Below are positions 10,236 to 21,276 of a stretch of 64,000 nt of DNA, one piece after another (the stretch's first letter is position 1; every line of letters begins with the position of its first letter). The stretch is taken from assembly GCA_017979445.1 (NCBI GenBank), contig JADQWC010000639.1, forward strand, positions 1 through 64,000, given 5' to 3'. This stretch comes from Akebia trifoliata (lineage: Eukaryota; Streptophyta; Magnoliopsida; Ranunculales; Lardizabalaceae). Position numbers and translations under genes: made by a program. The notes under the pieces are model-generated. The model did no database searches. It worked only from the letters and a program-made list of their open reading frames with translations, and was not told the origin of the DNA.

Positions 10236-12640
10236 AACTACGATGCTTGCTATAAAATTCCAGAATTAACAATCCTAATACAAGCAATGGCTCGATCATA
10301 ATATCCATGGATTTGAAAAATAAAACATGTATTCATTAATTCTACTAAGATGAGATATGAAAAGAAATTAATGAAAAAGAAGAGAAATAGAAAAAAGTAA
10401 AATAATAAAAATCTTAACCAAACTACATGGTAATTCTAAAAAAAATGGCCAGCGAAGAAACAAAACTAGAGATAGTGAAAACAAAAGAAGAAAAGAAGAA
10501 AGAAAAATAAACAAATAACTAATTTACCTTTACGACGAAGAGGTGGTTGGGTGTTATTCCTTCAGGCATGATCCAGCGAGAGCTTATGGGAGCAATGGGT
10601 ATGGCTGACCCACAAGAGAAAATGATAGGTGCGGGTACGCTATTGACAGAACAAAGCTGAAAGGCTAAAAGAGAGAGAGCCATGGCTACTCTACGGGGTT
10701 GTGAAGGAATACGAAAGTAAGGGGAAACACTATGTGCTGGATTGAAAGAGAGAGGAAATGGGGAAATGAGTGCTTTTGGTTGGACTACATAGAAATAAAA
10801 GAAAAGAAAGAATGGGAAGAGAAAGGATGGTGTCACTGCTGGGGATTTAAGAGAAGAGAAAAATAATGGTGGTTGTGTTGGTTTGAGACTTGGTGAATAG
10901 AGAAATGAGGTAGAGAGGGAGTTGCTGCTAGGTAGAAAAATGAAGGTAAAAAGGATGGATTTGGGGCTGCTTATAATGGCAAAAGAAACTAATTAAGGAA
11001 AGCCGTTTTAATGGTCGAAAACAAAGGTGAAGGAGGTCGTTTTGGGGATAAATACAAAAGGTAGAAGGGAGGTCTTTTTGGGTTGCTATAAAATGAAGAC
11101 CAGGGGAGGTAATGGAAGGTTTAAAGGAGGGCCAAAACTGAGAGGTGAAGGGGGTTAATGGAGGGCTAAAATGGTGAGTCTATGTGCTGGTTTCAATGGC
11201 ATAAAAAACAGCAGTATGTGTTGGTTTTAATAGCAGAAAAACGAAGAGGAGAGGAGGTTTTTGCTGTTGAGTAGAGGACGTCAAAGAGAGAAGGAGGTTA
11301 CTTTTGTTGAGTAGAGGACGTGACAGAGAGAAGAAGGAGTTCAACGTGAAGAAGCCAGGTAAGTCCTTTCTCTTTTTTTTCTTTTTTTGTTTGCTGTCCA
11401 AAACAAAGAGTTAACTATAAAAATGCAGAGGAGCAAGAGGAGAAGGAGATTGAGAGGGTGGAGACGTAGGGGAGTTTGTGTGTGAGAGAGAGAGAGAGAG
11501 AGAGCTGGAGAGAAGGAGCAGGAGGACGTTTTATTTTTTATTTTTTATATAAGATAGTTTCTATTTTTGTTTCTCTTCTTTCTTTCAACTTTTATTTTTT
11601 ATTTTTCTTATTTTGACCTCTTCTCACGTTTCTCTTAAGAAAATGAGGGTGAGATCTCACGTTGCTCACACTTTGGTAGTCCTTCATCGATTAGGTATAT
11701 GATTGGTTGATTTTTATTTTTTCGGTTTTTACATGATTGTTTTGATTTTAATTCCAATTTTATGGGTCAATTAATTTTTTTTACTTTGAAATTTTTTATT
11801 GGTTGATCAAGTTTTACTTTAATTTTGATTTTTAATTTGATTAAATTTTAATTTATTTGTTGATCAACTCTTAATTTACATTTTTAACTAGATTTTGATG
11901 AAATTTTGATTTAAATTTTTAATTTAATTTTGAGTTTTAATTGATTGAATTTAAGTTTATTTTTTATGATATTTTGATTTAAATTTAAATTCGATGTTTA
12001 GTTTGAAATTAAATTTGATTTAGATTAAATTGGATTTTTAATTTAAATTTGATTTTAATTAGATTGAATTTTTAATTTGATTTCGAATTTTACTTTTTTA
12101 ATTTTTTGTATCATATTTTCCTAGGAATTAAGGTCTTTAAGTCAACGTCGGACATTGAGGGACATTTCGAACATTTTTGTGATTTCTCTGCTTTCGTCGA
12201 TTTGGATATCATTAGACTCGAAATCATATTATGAACACAATGAAGGTGCCTTTGGGATTTTTCAAAGGTCTGAAATTCATAAGGTGTATTTTTGTCATTT
12301 TGTTGATTTTTAGAGATTTTTACAAATTTTTTGCAGTAGGTTTCTTTTAGTCCCAACATGATTATTTCTAAGTTTCGATGTCATATTTTTCTGTAGTAGC
12401 GAGGTCTCTAAATTATCAAACCGTGTAACAAACCTAAGCATACGTGCTTGCTAAATCGGGTGTAAGATATAACGATCTTAAGCATGAATAGATTTCTATG
12501 TCGAGTCCTAACAAGTTAGGGAGATGGAAGGATTAGAAATGAAAATATTGGGGACAATACTCACAAGCCTTTTAGTTCTTTGTGTTCATCGTTAGGAATT
12601 CACCGCAACCGAGTGACAAATTGTCGAATTGGATAGATGA
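10236..12640. other. No supported gene; purine- and AT-rich tracts, copy 1
   Basis: Minus-strand frames at 10,519-10,836 and 11,180-11,401 start at non-ATG codons and have low-complexity composition. I do not call them genes. A GA microsatellite lies at about 11,484-11,504. From 11,700 to 12,110 the sequence is a run of degenerate 'TTTTGATTTAAATTT' words with no coding signal. The interval probably belongs to a large non-coding retroelement whose terminal motif is near 9.2 kb, but no LTR pair is visible. Confidence 0.4.
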
Positions 12641-12910
12641 AAAAATGGGGTGTCTTCAGGATCCCACTTAGGTACAGTTTTGTGGGGATTAACATCCTAC
12701 TCAACTACAGTGTTGTGGGGTCCACATTATTCTGCTTTTCATCTTCACCCCCTCCAACTTTATTGTCATTCGTCTCCCCCCGCCCCCTCTTTTTTTTTAT
12801 GTAATAAAATACCATGGTGGGTCCCACTCAGCTACAATTTGTGGGATCCGTACTGTTTTTTCCTTTCCTCTTCATACCTTCAATTTTATATGACCAACAT
12901 TTCTTAATAA
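12641..12910 (+). mobile_element. Helitron-like fragment without clear ends, copy 1
   Basis: A repeated module, roughly GGTCCCACTCAGCTACAATT, GTGGGGTCC and then TTTCCTCTTCATACCTTCAA, occurs in tandem. It resembles the body of the two complete short Helitrons (8,764-9,062 and 32,855-33,167). The 5' TC and 3' CTAG ends are not recognisable, so this is a decayed relative. The 85-codon plus frame here is not a gene. Confidence 0.4.
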
Positions 12911-13039
12911 TCAATAAAAAGAAAAGTTTATAATATGAAAGTAAGACAAGGTATTATTTATGGAGTTGAATGGGAAATTAATAAATCATATCCACATAAT
13001 TAGTGTGGCTTAGATATAAATAATGAGACGGATGATTTG

Positions 13040-13838
13040 AAAGAATCAATTATCATCTCCCTAAACCTTGATTTTCCAATCCACAAAGTGAAAATTTTGA
13101 GTACTTTGGGACCCCCCATCGAGTTTATTGGAAACACCAATTTCACATTGCTTGCATCTTGTCGAGCAATGCGAGATTTTAATAATTTTTTTATCTTGAT
13201 CGGTGTGCAAGACTTGAGGACTAATGATGATTGGTTCTCATGGACTAATAAATCAATAGGCGAGAGATGGATTTTATGCAGATTGGATAGGGCGTTAATC
13301 AATCTGTCATGGTTAACTAAATTCCCTCAGATGAGATTGAATTATTTGCCTTGTGATGTTTCATATCATTTTCCTTTAAAATTGATGTTTCCAATAAACT
13401 CGATGGGGGGTCCCAAAGTATTCAAAATTTTCACTTTGTGGATTGGAAAACCAGGGTTTAAGGAGATGATAATTGATTCTTGGAATCAAGAAATAAGGGA
13501 ACTCCTATGTTTAAATTCACCAGGAAGCTTTAGATGGTAAAATATTCAATCAGAGAATGGAACAAAAAAATATTTTGGTAACATTCATGGACGAAAAGAG
13601 AAAGCTAAGGAGAAATTGTATCAAGTTCAAAAAATGATTCATAAGCAACCAATGGAGAGTTCTCTGCAAAATCAAGAGGTGGAAGCATTGAGGGTTTACA
13701 ATGAGGAATTAGACATTGAAGAACAATTGTACTGGCAAAAGTTGAGGGTTTAATGGATTTATCTTGTATCTACATTCGTTAGAAGTGTTTTTAGGGAGGG
13801 GTCCCTTTAACCCCAACTTATCAATAAAAAAAAAAAAT
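13040..13838 (+). mobile_element. LINE (L1) fragment with an inverted arm, copy 1
   Basis: A plus-strand frame encodes part of an L1 endonuclease domain: a 'DDWFSWTNKSIGERWILCRL' stretch, then 'DRALINLSWL', then 'FKIFTLWIGKPGF' and 'IIDSWNQEI'. The beginning (13,040-13,136) is an inverted copy of 13,386-13,482, about 95% matching, so the same peptide reads on the minus strand there. The element jumps from endonuclease-linked sequence to a 3' tail ending in A12 near 13,826-13,837, so RT is absent. It cannot encode a working protein. Confidence 0.75.
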
Positions 13839-14860
13839 AGAGTGCATTAGTAAAAATATAAGAGTAATCTCATTTCGTAATAAACTAAGAAAATTATATT
13901 GAAATAATTTGGTTAATGTAATGAGGATTTATAACAATCTAACTTAAAGGAATGTGCAAGTTGAATGTTTAAGAAAGAGAAAAAAAATATTTTAAGAAGT
14001 AACTTGATGAGGTAGTGAGAATCAATATACATTTTGGAGTTTTAAAAAATCCTGTTATGTTTTGTGTGTTGAAGTGGTTTCTTGAAACCTCTTTTGGATG
14101 GGCTAGAGAATCCGTTCATTAATCTATTGATTAGTTATGTTTCTCTTGTTTTGATCTTTAGATCTTAGTTTGATTTTTACAAATCTTGTTTGATAGAAAA
14201 TTTATTAGCCACAAAGGTTAAATGGTTTTTGATTTTTAGTGCCTTTTATCTTTAGTCCTCCATCGGAAAATAGAAGAATTTGGGAGTCAAGTCGTATATT
14301 GGAGTTACTTCTACTAGTCTTGACAGCTAAAAAAGTGGCTTGGCTCACGCATGCACATGAGGCCCATGAGGGAGGCCCAATGGAATCTTATCAGATTTTG
14401 GGTCCAAGCTTTGAAAACCCTCAGTGCGTGTATCATAGCGTCGTGCACCCTACCTGTTTCTCATACACGCACACACGCCAGACTTGGGTTTGGGTCTTAA
14501 TTTGCCTTCTTTTTTAACAAGTTTTGTATTAACCATTTGTTTTTAAAATAGGTTTTAGAGACTTTATGTATCTTCTTTCAAATACAAAAAAAAAATCAAA
14601 TCTCTCTCTCTCTCTCTCACTTCCATTCCATTCGTTCAATTATTCAAGGGTCATACTTTTAGTCCGTTCGCCAAAAGATCAGACGTTGTATTGTTGTCTT
14701 CTCTGTTCTACATAGACTGTTGAACCCTGTGGGAAGACTTCCAACAACCAAGTGGAGGGGACAATGGGACGTTTTTGCCTTTAGGCATCCAATGACCTCA
14801 CACCGGGACATATTTGCCTTGGGATATCGCGTTGGTCTACAGTTCTACTAACCAATGGGT
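13839..14860. other. No supported gene; CT microsatellite and LTR-like text, copy 1
   Basis: A (TC)n tract lies at about 14,601-14,619 and is shorter in copy 2, where the preceding A run is longer. The segment around 14,240-14,840 includes GTTGAACCCTGTGGGAAGAC. It could be an old LTR, but no primer-binding site, polypurine tract or second LTR supports this. The 92-codon plus frame at 14,239-14,517 has no recognisable domain. Confidence 0.35.
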
Positions 14861-15462
14861 TCTTTCTTATTAAATATTTTCAAAATGATATTATCTAAGA
14901 AATTAAATCGGCTTGTTAGAGATAATTATAAATTTTACAAAGTAATTTCATTATTAAATTTCTATTCATTTAATTCTTTAATTTATTTCTATCATTGCAT
15001 TAATAGAAGTCCTGGCTTTTGAAAGAAGAAACAAGATTTGTTTTACATACCCAAATTTTTTGTAGTCCATTTTCATAAATTTAGTACATAAGAATCAAAA
15101 GATAAATCGTATGTTGACCAGTAGTAAATCTATATGTTAATCTAAGCCATATAGGGATTTGGATAGGAAATTTCTTTAAATAAAAAAAAAAAATTCTTAT
15201 TTTTATATTTGATATTCTAAATAATACTTTCTCAATACTAGTAAATCTTCACTTTCAACACCACCTGCATTTATTTTTATGAGATAAGTTTATAATAACA
15301 TGCATGTCTATCACATTCAACTGTATACAATGGATCGTTATTCTCCAAAATTTCTCACTCGTTGGCCTCTTGAAATTAAAAAAATATTTACTCTATAAAC
15401 TTGAAATGCATATTATTTTATGAGATTGATAAGTGATACAGCGATATATCAACTTAGACAAG

Positions 15463-15724
15463 GGATTAGAATATTCCTCCAGTGCCATTTAAACATATAA
15501 CATTTCTATATTAACAATTTCATTCCAATTTTCCCGCATAGAATTAAAATGAGTTTATATGAAAAATTAAATAACAAAAAAAATATAGAAAATGGATTAG
15601 AATATTGCTCCAACAACATTTAAACATGTAACATTTCCATATTAACAATTTTCTTCCACTTTATTTGCACATAATCAAAATGAGTTTATATGAAAAATTA
15701 AATAACAATAAATATAGAAAATAA
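15463..15724. repeat. 131-bp direct tandem repeat, two units, copy 1
   Basis: GGATTAGAATATT starts at both 15,463 and 15,594. The two following 131-bp stretches align through 'ATTTAAACAT', 'TATTAACAATTT' and 'ATGAGTTTATATGAAAAATT', with scattered substitutions. It lies downstream of the 3' end of the minus-strand WRC gene. The same pair is at 56,944-57,205. Confidence 0.85.
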
Positions 15725-16082
15725 ACCTAGTTAGAGAAATCTAATTGACCCAATTATTAATTTATGACACTATTTCTTAATTAGCAAAGCTAAATGACAA
15801 TAACCTCAAGTAAATTATTCTCATAGATCATGCAACACAACTTCTCTATTATAAGAATATGTAACGATAACACAACAATGTATCTCATTCACCTTAACAC
15901 AATGTATTTCAATACTTTAAACTAATTGCAATCATAGTCAATTGCCAATCACTATGTTCCAACAATCCAATTAAAACATTTAATTAACCAGCTACATCAT
16001 ATGAAAAAGGATTTAGGTAAATGACACTGAAAGTATTACGTCAAAACCATTATCCAGTCGAAAATACTACCTACCACCACAT

Positions 16083-17759
16083 TCAAGCTTTGATTCTCTT
16101 GCATGTTCTTTTATTATGACCGAGTCGGCCACATTTCCCACAATTGCGCTGAATAACATAATCTTCATTGCTGCTCATGTTCAACTTTGCCTGACCCGAT
16201 GGTCGACGTTTTAATGGAGGAGGTGAAACAACACAAGAGACCTGTAAAATGAAACTTATCATATAAAGTTTGTCTTTATGTTTATTCATAAGAAATTATA
16301 AAAGTTTTTTGTTAACCTTATTAGAATTGCGTTTGATAGGGATTGTGCGTTTGTGGTCAACAAGATCATCGTCGTCATCGCTTTCAATGATGAATCTGTC
16401 ACTAGAATATCTGCACAAGGAATGTAAAAATAGATCATTTACAAAATCATTCATGTTTTGAATAAACTAAAACATAATTTAATAAAAAATTAAAGTATTA
16501 ACAATAATGTGTGAAATAACAATAAGTAAAAATATAATAACACCCCCATATAAAAATTTGATTGACTAGTTAAAACCTCTTATATTGGTGCCAAATGTAA
16601 ATCTATTTTTAAAACTTGTCAAAGTTGACTTGGAAATTCACTAATATGGATTAGATACCAACCCAAATTATGTGTTAGTGAAGAAAAATTAAAATTAGTT
16701 GATTCTTGATAGAATTACATAAATCTCCATAGGGTTTATAAAAAGAATAAACAAAAAAATTCTACAGAAATAAATTTAAACTAAGTTAATCCAATCATAC
16801 TCTAAGTTAACATGTATCACAATGTTCACGGAAACATGATGTAATTTTGCAGGGATACATTTCACATTCTATTAATTATTATTATTTAAAAAAAATACAA
16901 ATAAATATAAATCTAACTTTCAAAAACTAAACAAATTTTAAAAATCAAGTTCATTGAGTTTTCGAGTTTTAAAACATCATGTAAATGATACTTCATGCAA
17001 GATGTAATTCATACTATTATGACCATTGAATTAGTGTACTTACTTAATGAAGTCATTGACTAACCAATCCTTCGTTTTCCTCTTCTTTGTCAATGTGGAA
17101 CTATTCTCCTCCCTTTGAATTTCCTCTTTTTGCACTCGCTGTTGTTGTTGTTGTTGTTGCTCACATTTCAATGGAGGTACAAGTTTGATGGCTCCATTGA
17201 TGTGGATGTTTCTTGTGCTTTTTGTTTCTGCTTTCCCCAAGTGAATGTGGCACAAAGCGTACCCCCCACATGTCATTCTGTTGCACCTCCGACCCCTTCT
17301 ATTGACACCACAGCATCTTGATGCCTTCGTCGACAATACACTTTTTTCCTTTCTCCTTTCAAGACAATTCCCCTTTTCCTTTTCATCTTCTTGATTCTCA
17401 TTTGTCTCCCTTTCGGGATTTTCGGTATGAATTTCTTCACTTGGTGATATCTCATTTTTTTCCATATTGATTTCTTTTTCTATGGATATCCGTATCGGTA
17501 ACAATATCTCATCTGTAACATTGTTATTTTCTTCATTTACTGGTTTCTCTTGTTGTTCTTTCAAGAAACACTCACTCATCTTCCTAAATGACACACTCTT
17601 CTCACGTTTGTGCCATATCTCAAGAGCTGCGCAACAAGAGAAGAATAACATATCAGAACTTTTTAATTCATGAAGGCATAGTTTTAAATCTTGAATAGTC
17701 GAGTTGAATTGTAACTTGGACCAATTGACACCACTCGTTTGGACCTTGAGAATACTCAA
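16083..17759 (-). CDS. WRC zinc-finger and CCHC zinc-knuckle protein, 3' part (three exons), copy 1
   Basis: Three minus-strand exons join in frame: one ending at 17,044 with donor GTAAGT, then 16,410-16,317 (acceptor TTGTGCAG, donor GTTAAC), then 16,241-16,083 (acceptor TTTTACAG, stop). The phases fit: 2 to 2, then 0 to 0. Numbering from 17,759, residues C149, C159, C170 and H173 give C-x9-C-x10-C-x2-H, the WRC finger signature, in 'RCCGVNRRGRRC...YALCHIH'. A Q7 tract (201-207) and a basic KKRKTK follow. The second exon is acidic (SDDDDD). The last exon ends with CGKCGRLGHNKRTC, a C-x2-C-x4-H-x4-C knuckle. WRC fingers are known in plant nuclear DNA-binding proteins, so a nuclear role is likely. 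There is no QLQ domain, so it is not a canonical growth-regulating factor. The open frame starts after a TGA at 17,772 without a convincing ATG, so at least one upstream exon is missing from this model; see the exons at 25,976-37,695. Confidence 0.75.
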
Positions 17760-17955
17760 ATACCTTCCAAGTCAGATAGGAATCTGACCTAGTTATGCAA
17801 ATTTTTTATTTACTTATCGTGGGTATCCCCAACCTTCTGGTAAGACTAATCCCAGTCGCATGCATTGGCCCCTCAGAAAATCCTAATTGCAATTGGTTGT
17901 GTCGAGGTTCAACTGGACCTGGAGAGTTGCCCCAAGGAATTCATTGCTTCAATGT

Positions 17956-17956
<1 letters not shown>

Positions 17957-17987
<31 letters not shown>

Positions 17988-18105
17988 TGAAAATTGCAAA
18001 ATGATATTAATATTATTTATATTTGAAATACTTAAAAAAAAGTATGTACAAATATAATATAACTCTCAATCAAGTTGACTTGACTCATTGGACATTTGAG
18101 TCAGG

Positions 18106-18147
<42 letters not shown>

Positions 18148-18212
18148 AAGCCATGGATTTGGTGAATATATCATGGATCCTTTTCTACTAATGTCCCCCC
18201 CCCCCCCCCCCC
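17957..18212. repeat. Homopolymer cluster T30, T32 and C18, copy 1
   Basis: T30 lies at 17,957-17,986, T32 at 18,108-18,139 and C18 at 18,195-18,212. The 32-T and 18-C runs have exactly the same length in copy 2. Such runs normally change length quickly, so the equality matters when interpreting the duplication. No gene is present; the sequence lies just upstream of the visible WRC exons. Confidence 0.9.
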
Positions 18213-18787
18213 GGGCAATGTTATTCCAGTACGACTCTTCAACTAATTGTTTTTTTTTCTTTTTTTTATCCCCATGACATATCTTTCAAATCTCATAGAC
18301 CAATGAATATCTTGCTTGCCCTTTAATGGGCCTAAACTAAAAAATAAGATTGATTGGACTAGGGGCCCAAAATAGTGTGCCAATTGGTAAAACGGGTAAC
18401 ATGGAGTTGGGTAACTTAACACAATTCCTAGAGTAGAGGATTGATATTTATCGGAAAATGTGATTAAAGAGTATTAAGTGTGATTAACTAATAAATAATT
18501 ATGTATGATATACTGTCCTTACAAAGAAGATTAACGTTGGTTTAAATCAATCACTTCCAACGTCTCTAGCCATATAAAAATAGTTGATATGAATTAACAA
18601 TCTAATTTGTGGAGTGTGAGAGTGAGAGTGAGAGTTGCTTGGGGTGGCTTGTATCTCATCTAAGAGGCTTCTATCTTGCATAGCCCTTGGGGGATTGCTC
18701 CCCTAACTGTGTACTGGTTGGACCTTAAGGAGGGATAGAAGGATCATCCATTTCTCTCATGAGGTTTTCTTTCCTTTTCTTTTAGTA
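18213..18787. other. No supported gene; 5' flank or leader of LINE-A, copy 1
   Basis: Up to 18,531 the sequence is identical to copy 2; substitutions and a short GAGAGT-repeat length change follow. From about 18,610 it is likely the 5' untranslated region of LINE-A, since ORF1 begins at 18,788 with a good ATG. The exact LINE 5' end and target duplication could not be fixed. Confidence 0.4.
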
Positions 18788-19174
18788 ATGGCAGTCAGTT
18801 CTTCAGGTCTGTCATGGAAAAATCTCTTTAAGGGTAGCGATGGTCAAGATCGTTCTTTACCTATTTTTCCTGGTCTTTGTAACCAAAAATCAATCCACAT
18901 TCCTAAACCTGCTATTGAGGAAGAAGTGCTTAAGTGGGATAATTCTTTTGTAGGGTATCTTCTTGGAAAGAGACCTTGTTATCAAGGGTTGAAGATGGCA
19001 GTCGATATTTATTGTGAATTTCCAAGATTTATGTCATTGGAAGATGACGATGAGTAGTCTTATACACAGGAAATTGAGTATGAATGGATGCCTAAACCTT
19101 GCAAATCATGTGAGACGTTTGATCATCCTCCTAGTAGGTGTGTTAAGAAAACTACTGAGCCCAAAAAAATATGA
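18788..19174 (+). pseudogene. LINE-A ORF1 (DUF4283-type N-terminus plus zinc knuckle), copy 1
   Basis: The frame starts ATG GCA GTC and encodes 'SWKNLFKGSDGQD' and 'FVGYLLGKRP', typical of the start of plant L1 ORF1. An in-frame TAG at 19,055 is followed, in the same frame, by 'EWMPKPCKSCETFDHPPSRC', whose CKSC...H...C spacing is C-x2-C-x4-H-x4-C. Intact relatives have well over 100 further residues between these parts, so the protein has an internal deletion as well as a stop. It would be the nucleic-acid-binding partner of the LINE reverse transcriptase. Confidence 0.8.
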
Positions 19175-19534
19175 CAAACTATGGAGGGGAGCCTAAGTCG
19201 TTAGAGGCTGATGTATTAAGGCTGTGGTAGCGTCAAAATCTGGTGAGGAGGCTTGCAATCATGTGTGAGCTGATAGTAGTGATGATGATTCTGGGACCGT
19301 TGGATCTAAAAATGAGATTAACGGTCAGATGGGATAATAAATCGGATGTGGTGGTAGAGCAGGATCATGATTGTTGGAGTTTTGTTACGAAAGGAATCTG
19401 GAGGATACTAACCGCGTAACAGATGTGAATCTGGTTGTGGATTTACTTGGGCTCCTTCTTTGGAGTTATCAATGGTGCCAGAAAATAGGGAGGATCCTCA
19501 TGAAGGGGAAGTCACAGGTGAATACTAGTTCTAA

Positions 19535-20470
19535 ATGAAGATTATTTTGTGGAATATCTGGGGCCTTCACCACCGGAATAAACAGTTTGAGGTGAAGAAG
19601 ATTTTCAAGGAGAATAGAAGAGAAATTCTCTGCCTATGTGAAACAAAAAGCCAACAGAGTTTCTGTTCAAAAGTTCGTAGAAGATTGGGGAGTTCTCTCT
19701 CTTTTGTGGATATTACGATTGTGATCCATCTGGTAGAGTTTGGGTGGGTGGGATAATAGTAAATTTGTTGGTGGATAAAATTATGGAATCAGATCAGTTT
19801 GTCCATTGCAAGTTCATCAATACAAGGAATTCAGAAGTGCTTTATCTAACGATGGTGTATTCGTCAAATTTTGGTGCTGATAGGATTGGGTTATGGAATG
19901 ATTTAGGAGGTTTGGCAGCTACTGTTGATCTAAATATCCCTTGGGTGGTTTTAGGAGATTTTAATTCAGTACGATTTGCTAATAAAAATGTGGGTGGGAG
20001 ATTGATTCTGTGTAGAGTCATGTAGACATTTAATAGGTGTATTGAGACGTGTGAATTGAGAGATTTAACTGCAGAAAAATTTGCTTTTTCTTGGACTAAT
20101 AAGTCGTGGGGGCCTAGGAGAATAATGTGTCGGTTGGATAGAGTTCTTATGAATACAGCATGGACTTTGCAAATGCCCTAAGCTCTATGAAGTATTTAAA
20201 TCATGGAATTTCGGATCATTCTCCCATGGTGGTTTCAGACAACAGGCAGATCAGTGGTGGACCGAAAGCTTTTAAATTCTTTAATTTATGGCTTAGTTTT
20301 CAGGGTATTGAAGATGTGGTGGCTAGTTCTTGGAATCAAAGCTTTTTAGAAAAACCAATATTTGTCGTTGCACAAAAATTGAGATTTACAAAAGGGGCTC
20401 TTAAAGAATGGAGTCAGGAGAGGGTTGGGGATATATTTCTGAGGAAGAATAATGCACATTTGTGGTAGCA
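19535..20470 (+). pseudogene. LINE-A ORF2 endonuclease domain, copy 1
   Basis: This is an AP-endonuclease-like domain of a plant L1. It has 'ILWNIWGL' at the start, 'CLCETK', 'VVLGDFNSV' (GDFN motif), 'SWTNKSWGPRRIMCRLDR' and 'GISDHSPMVV' (SDH motif), with the usual 'FFNLWLSF' linker after it. The frame is broken here by single-base gaps or gains near 19,711, 19,749 and 19,767. In copy 2 the first 163 codons (61,008-61,499) read through, so these breaks may be sequencing errors. A TAG at about 20,023 is shared by both copies. The enzyme would nick target DNA to prime reverse transcription. Confidence 0.85.
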
Positions 20471-21276
20471 GGAAGTTCAAAAAAAATTCAAAGTGATCCT
20501 TTTAATCAAATCTTAGGGAGGAGAGTGTAGCTATTAAGAGGGTTCACAAGGAGATTCGGAATGAAGAAAATTTTGTGTTGCAGAAATCTCCAATTCAAAG
20601 GTTAAAAGGAGATTCAAATTCAAAGTTTTTTTCCATGCTTCAAATGCGTCAAGAGTTTCACATAATTCTATCCGATTTATGAAAAAGGATGATGGCTCTT
20701 TAATGACTGATAGAGGATAAATTTGTAATATGGGGGTTCAATTTTTCCAAAATATTTTTACTCCAGATTCAAATGATGCATGCCTTGAAATCCCATTCAG
20801 AAAACAATTATCTGAGGAAGAAGCAAATCCCTAACTGTTGATGTTGCACAAGAGGAGATTAAAGATGTTATTTTTAGTTCCCCAAGAAATAAAGCTCCGG
20901 TCCGGATGGTTTTCCAGCAGATTTTATATTGCCTTTTGGAATATAGTGGGAAAGGATGTGATCTAAGCTATACAATTTTTTTTTCGTCAAAAAATCAAAA
21001 CTTCTATGAGAGGTAAATTCCACCATTTTAATGCTTATTCCTAAAGGAAGATGGTGCATGTTCCTTTTATAAGGTGAGACCTATATCACTTTGTAACTTT
21101 TTGTATAAAGTGAAAACATAAATTATGGCTAAGAGATAGGCGGGGTGTTTGGATTCTATTGTAAGTAAGAATCAATCAGCTTTTATAAAGGCTAAAGGAT
21201 TTCTATTAATATTCTACTTGTGCATGAATTAGTCAGAAAATTCAATTGAGGTCAGGTCCAAGGTCACTCCATCCAG
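20471..21276 (+). pseudogene. LINE-A ORF2, linker and N-terminal part of reverse transcriptase, copy 1
   Basis: In shifting plus frames the sequence matches plant L1 RT landmarks: 'EEIKDVIFSSPRNKAP', 'DGFPADF', 'ILMLIPK', 'VRPISLCNFLYKV' and a 'NQSAFIK' stretch at 21,170-21,190. It then stops abruptly where copia sequence begins, at about 21,277. The catalytic palm (FADD) is missing, so sequence was lost at the junction. Several frameshifts are single-base differences from copy 2. Confidence 0.75.

Noticed and set aside
10519..11401. Two minus-strand frames (10,519-10,836 and 11,180-11,401), the first with a hydrophobic, signal-like start
   Set aside because: Both lie in a purine-rich repeat tract, so F/L-rich antisense peptides are expected. 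The upstream one opens with GTG rather than ATG, and no homology is recognised.
14239..14517. 92-codon plus frame conserved in both repeat copies
   Set aside because: Conservation follows from the duplication itself. There is no domain, and in-frame composition is like the surrounding non-coding DNA.
15463..15724. Regular repeat considered as a CRISPR-like or satellite array
   Set aside because: Only two 131-bp units with no spacers, in a plant nuclear context; it is a simple tandem duplication.
17957..18139. Poly-T runs considered as reverse-strand poly-A tails of retroposons (SINE or processed gene)
   Set aside because: No tRNA-like boxes, coding sequence or target duplications were found around them; kept only as homopolymers.
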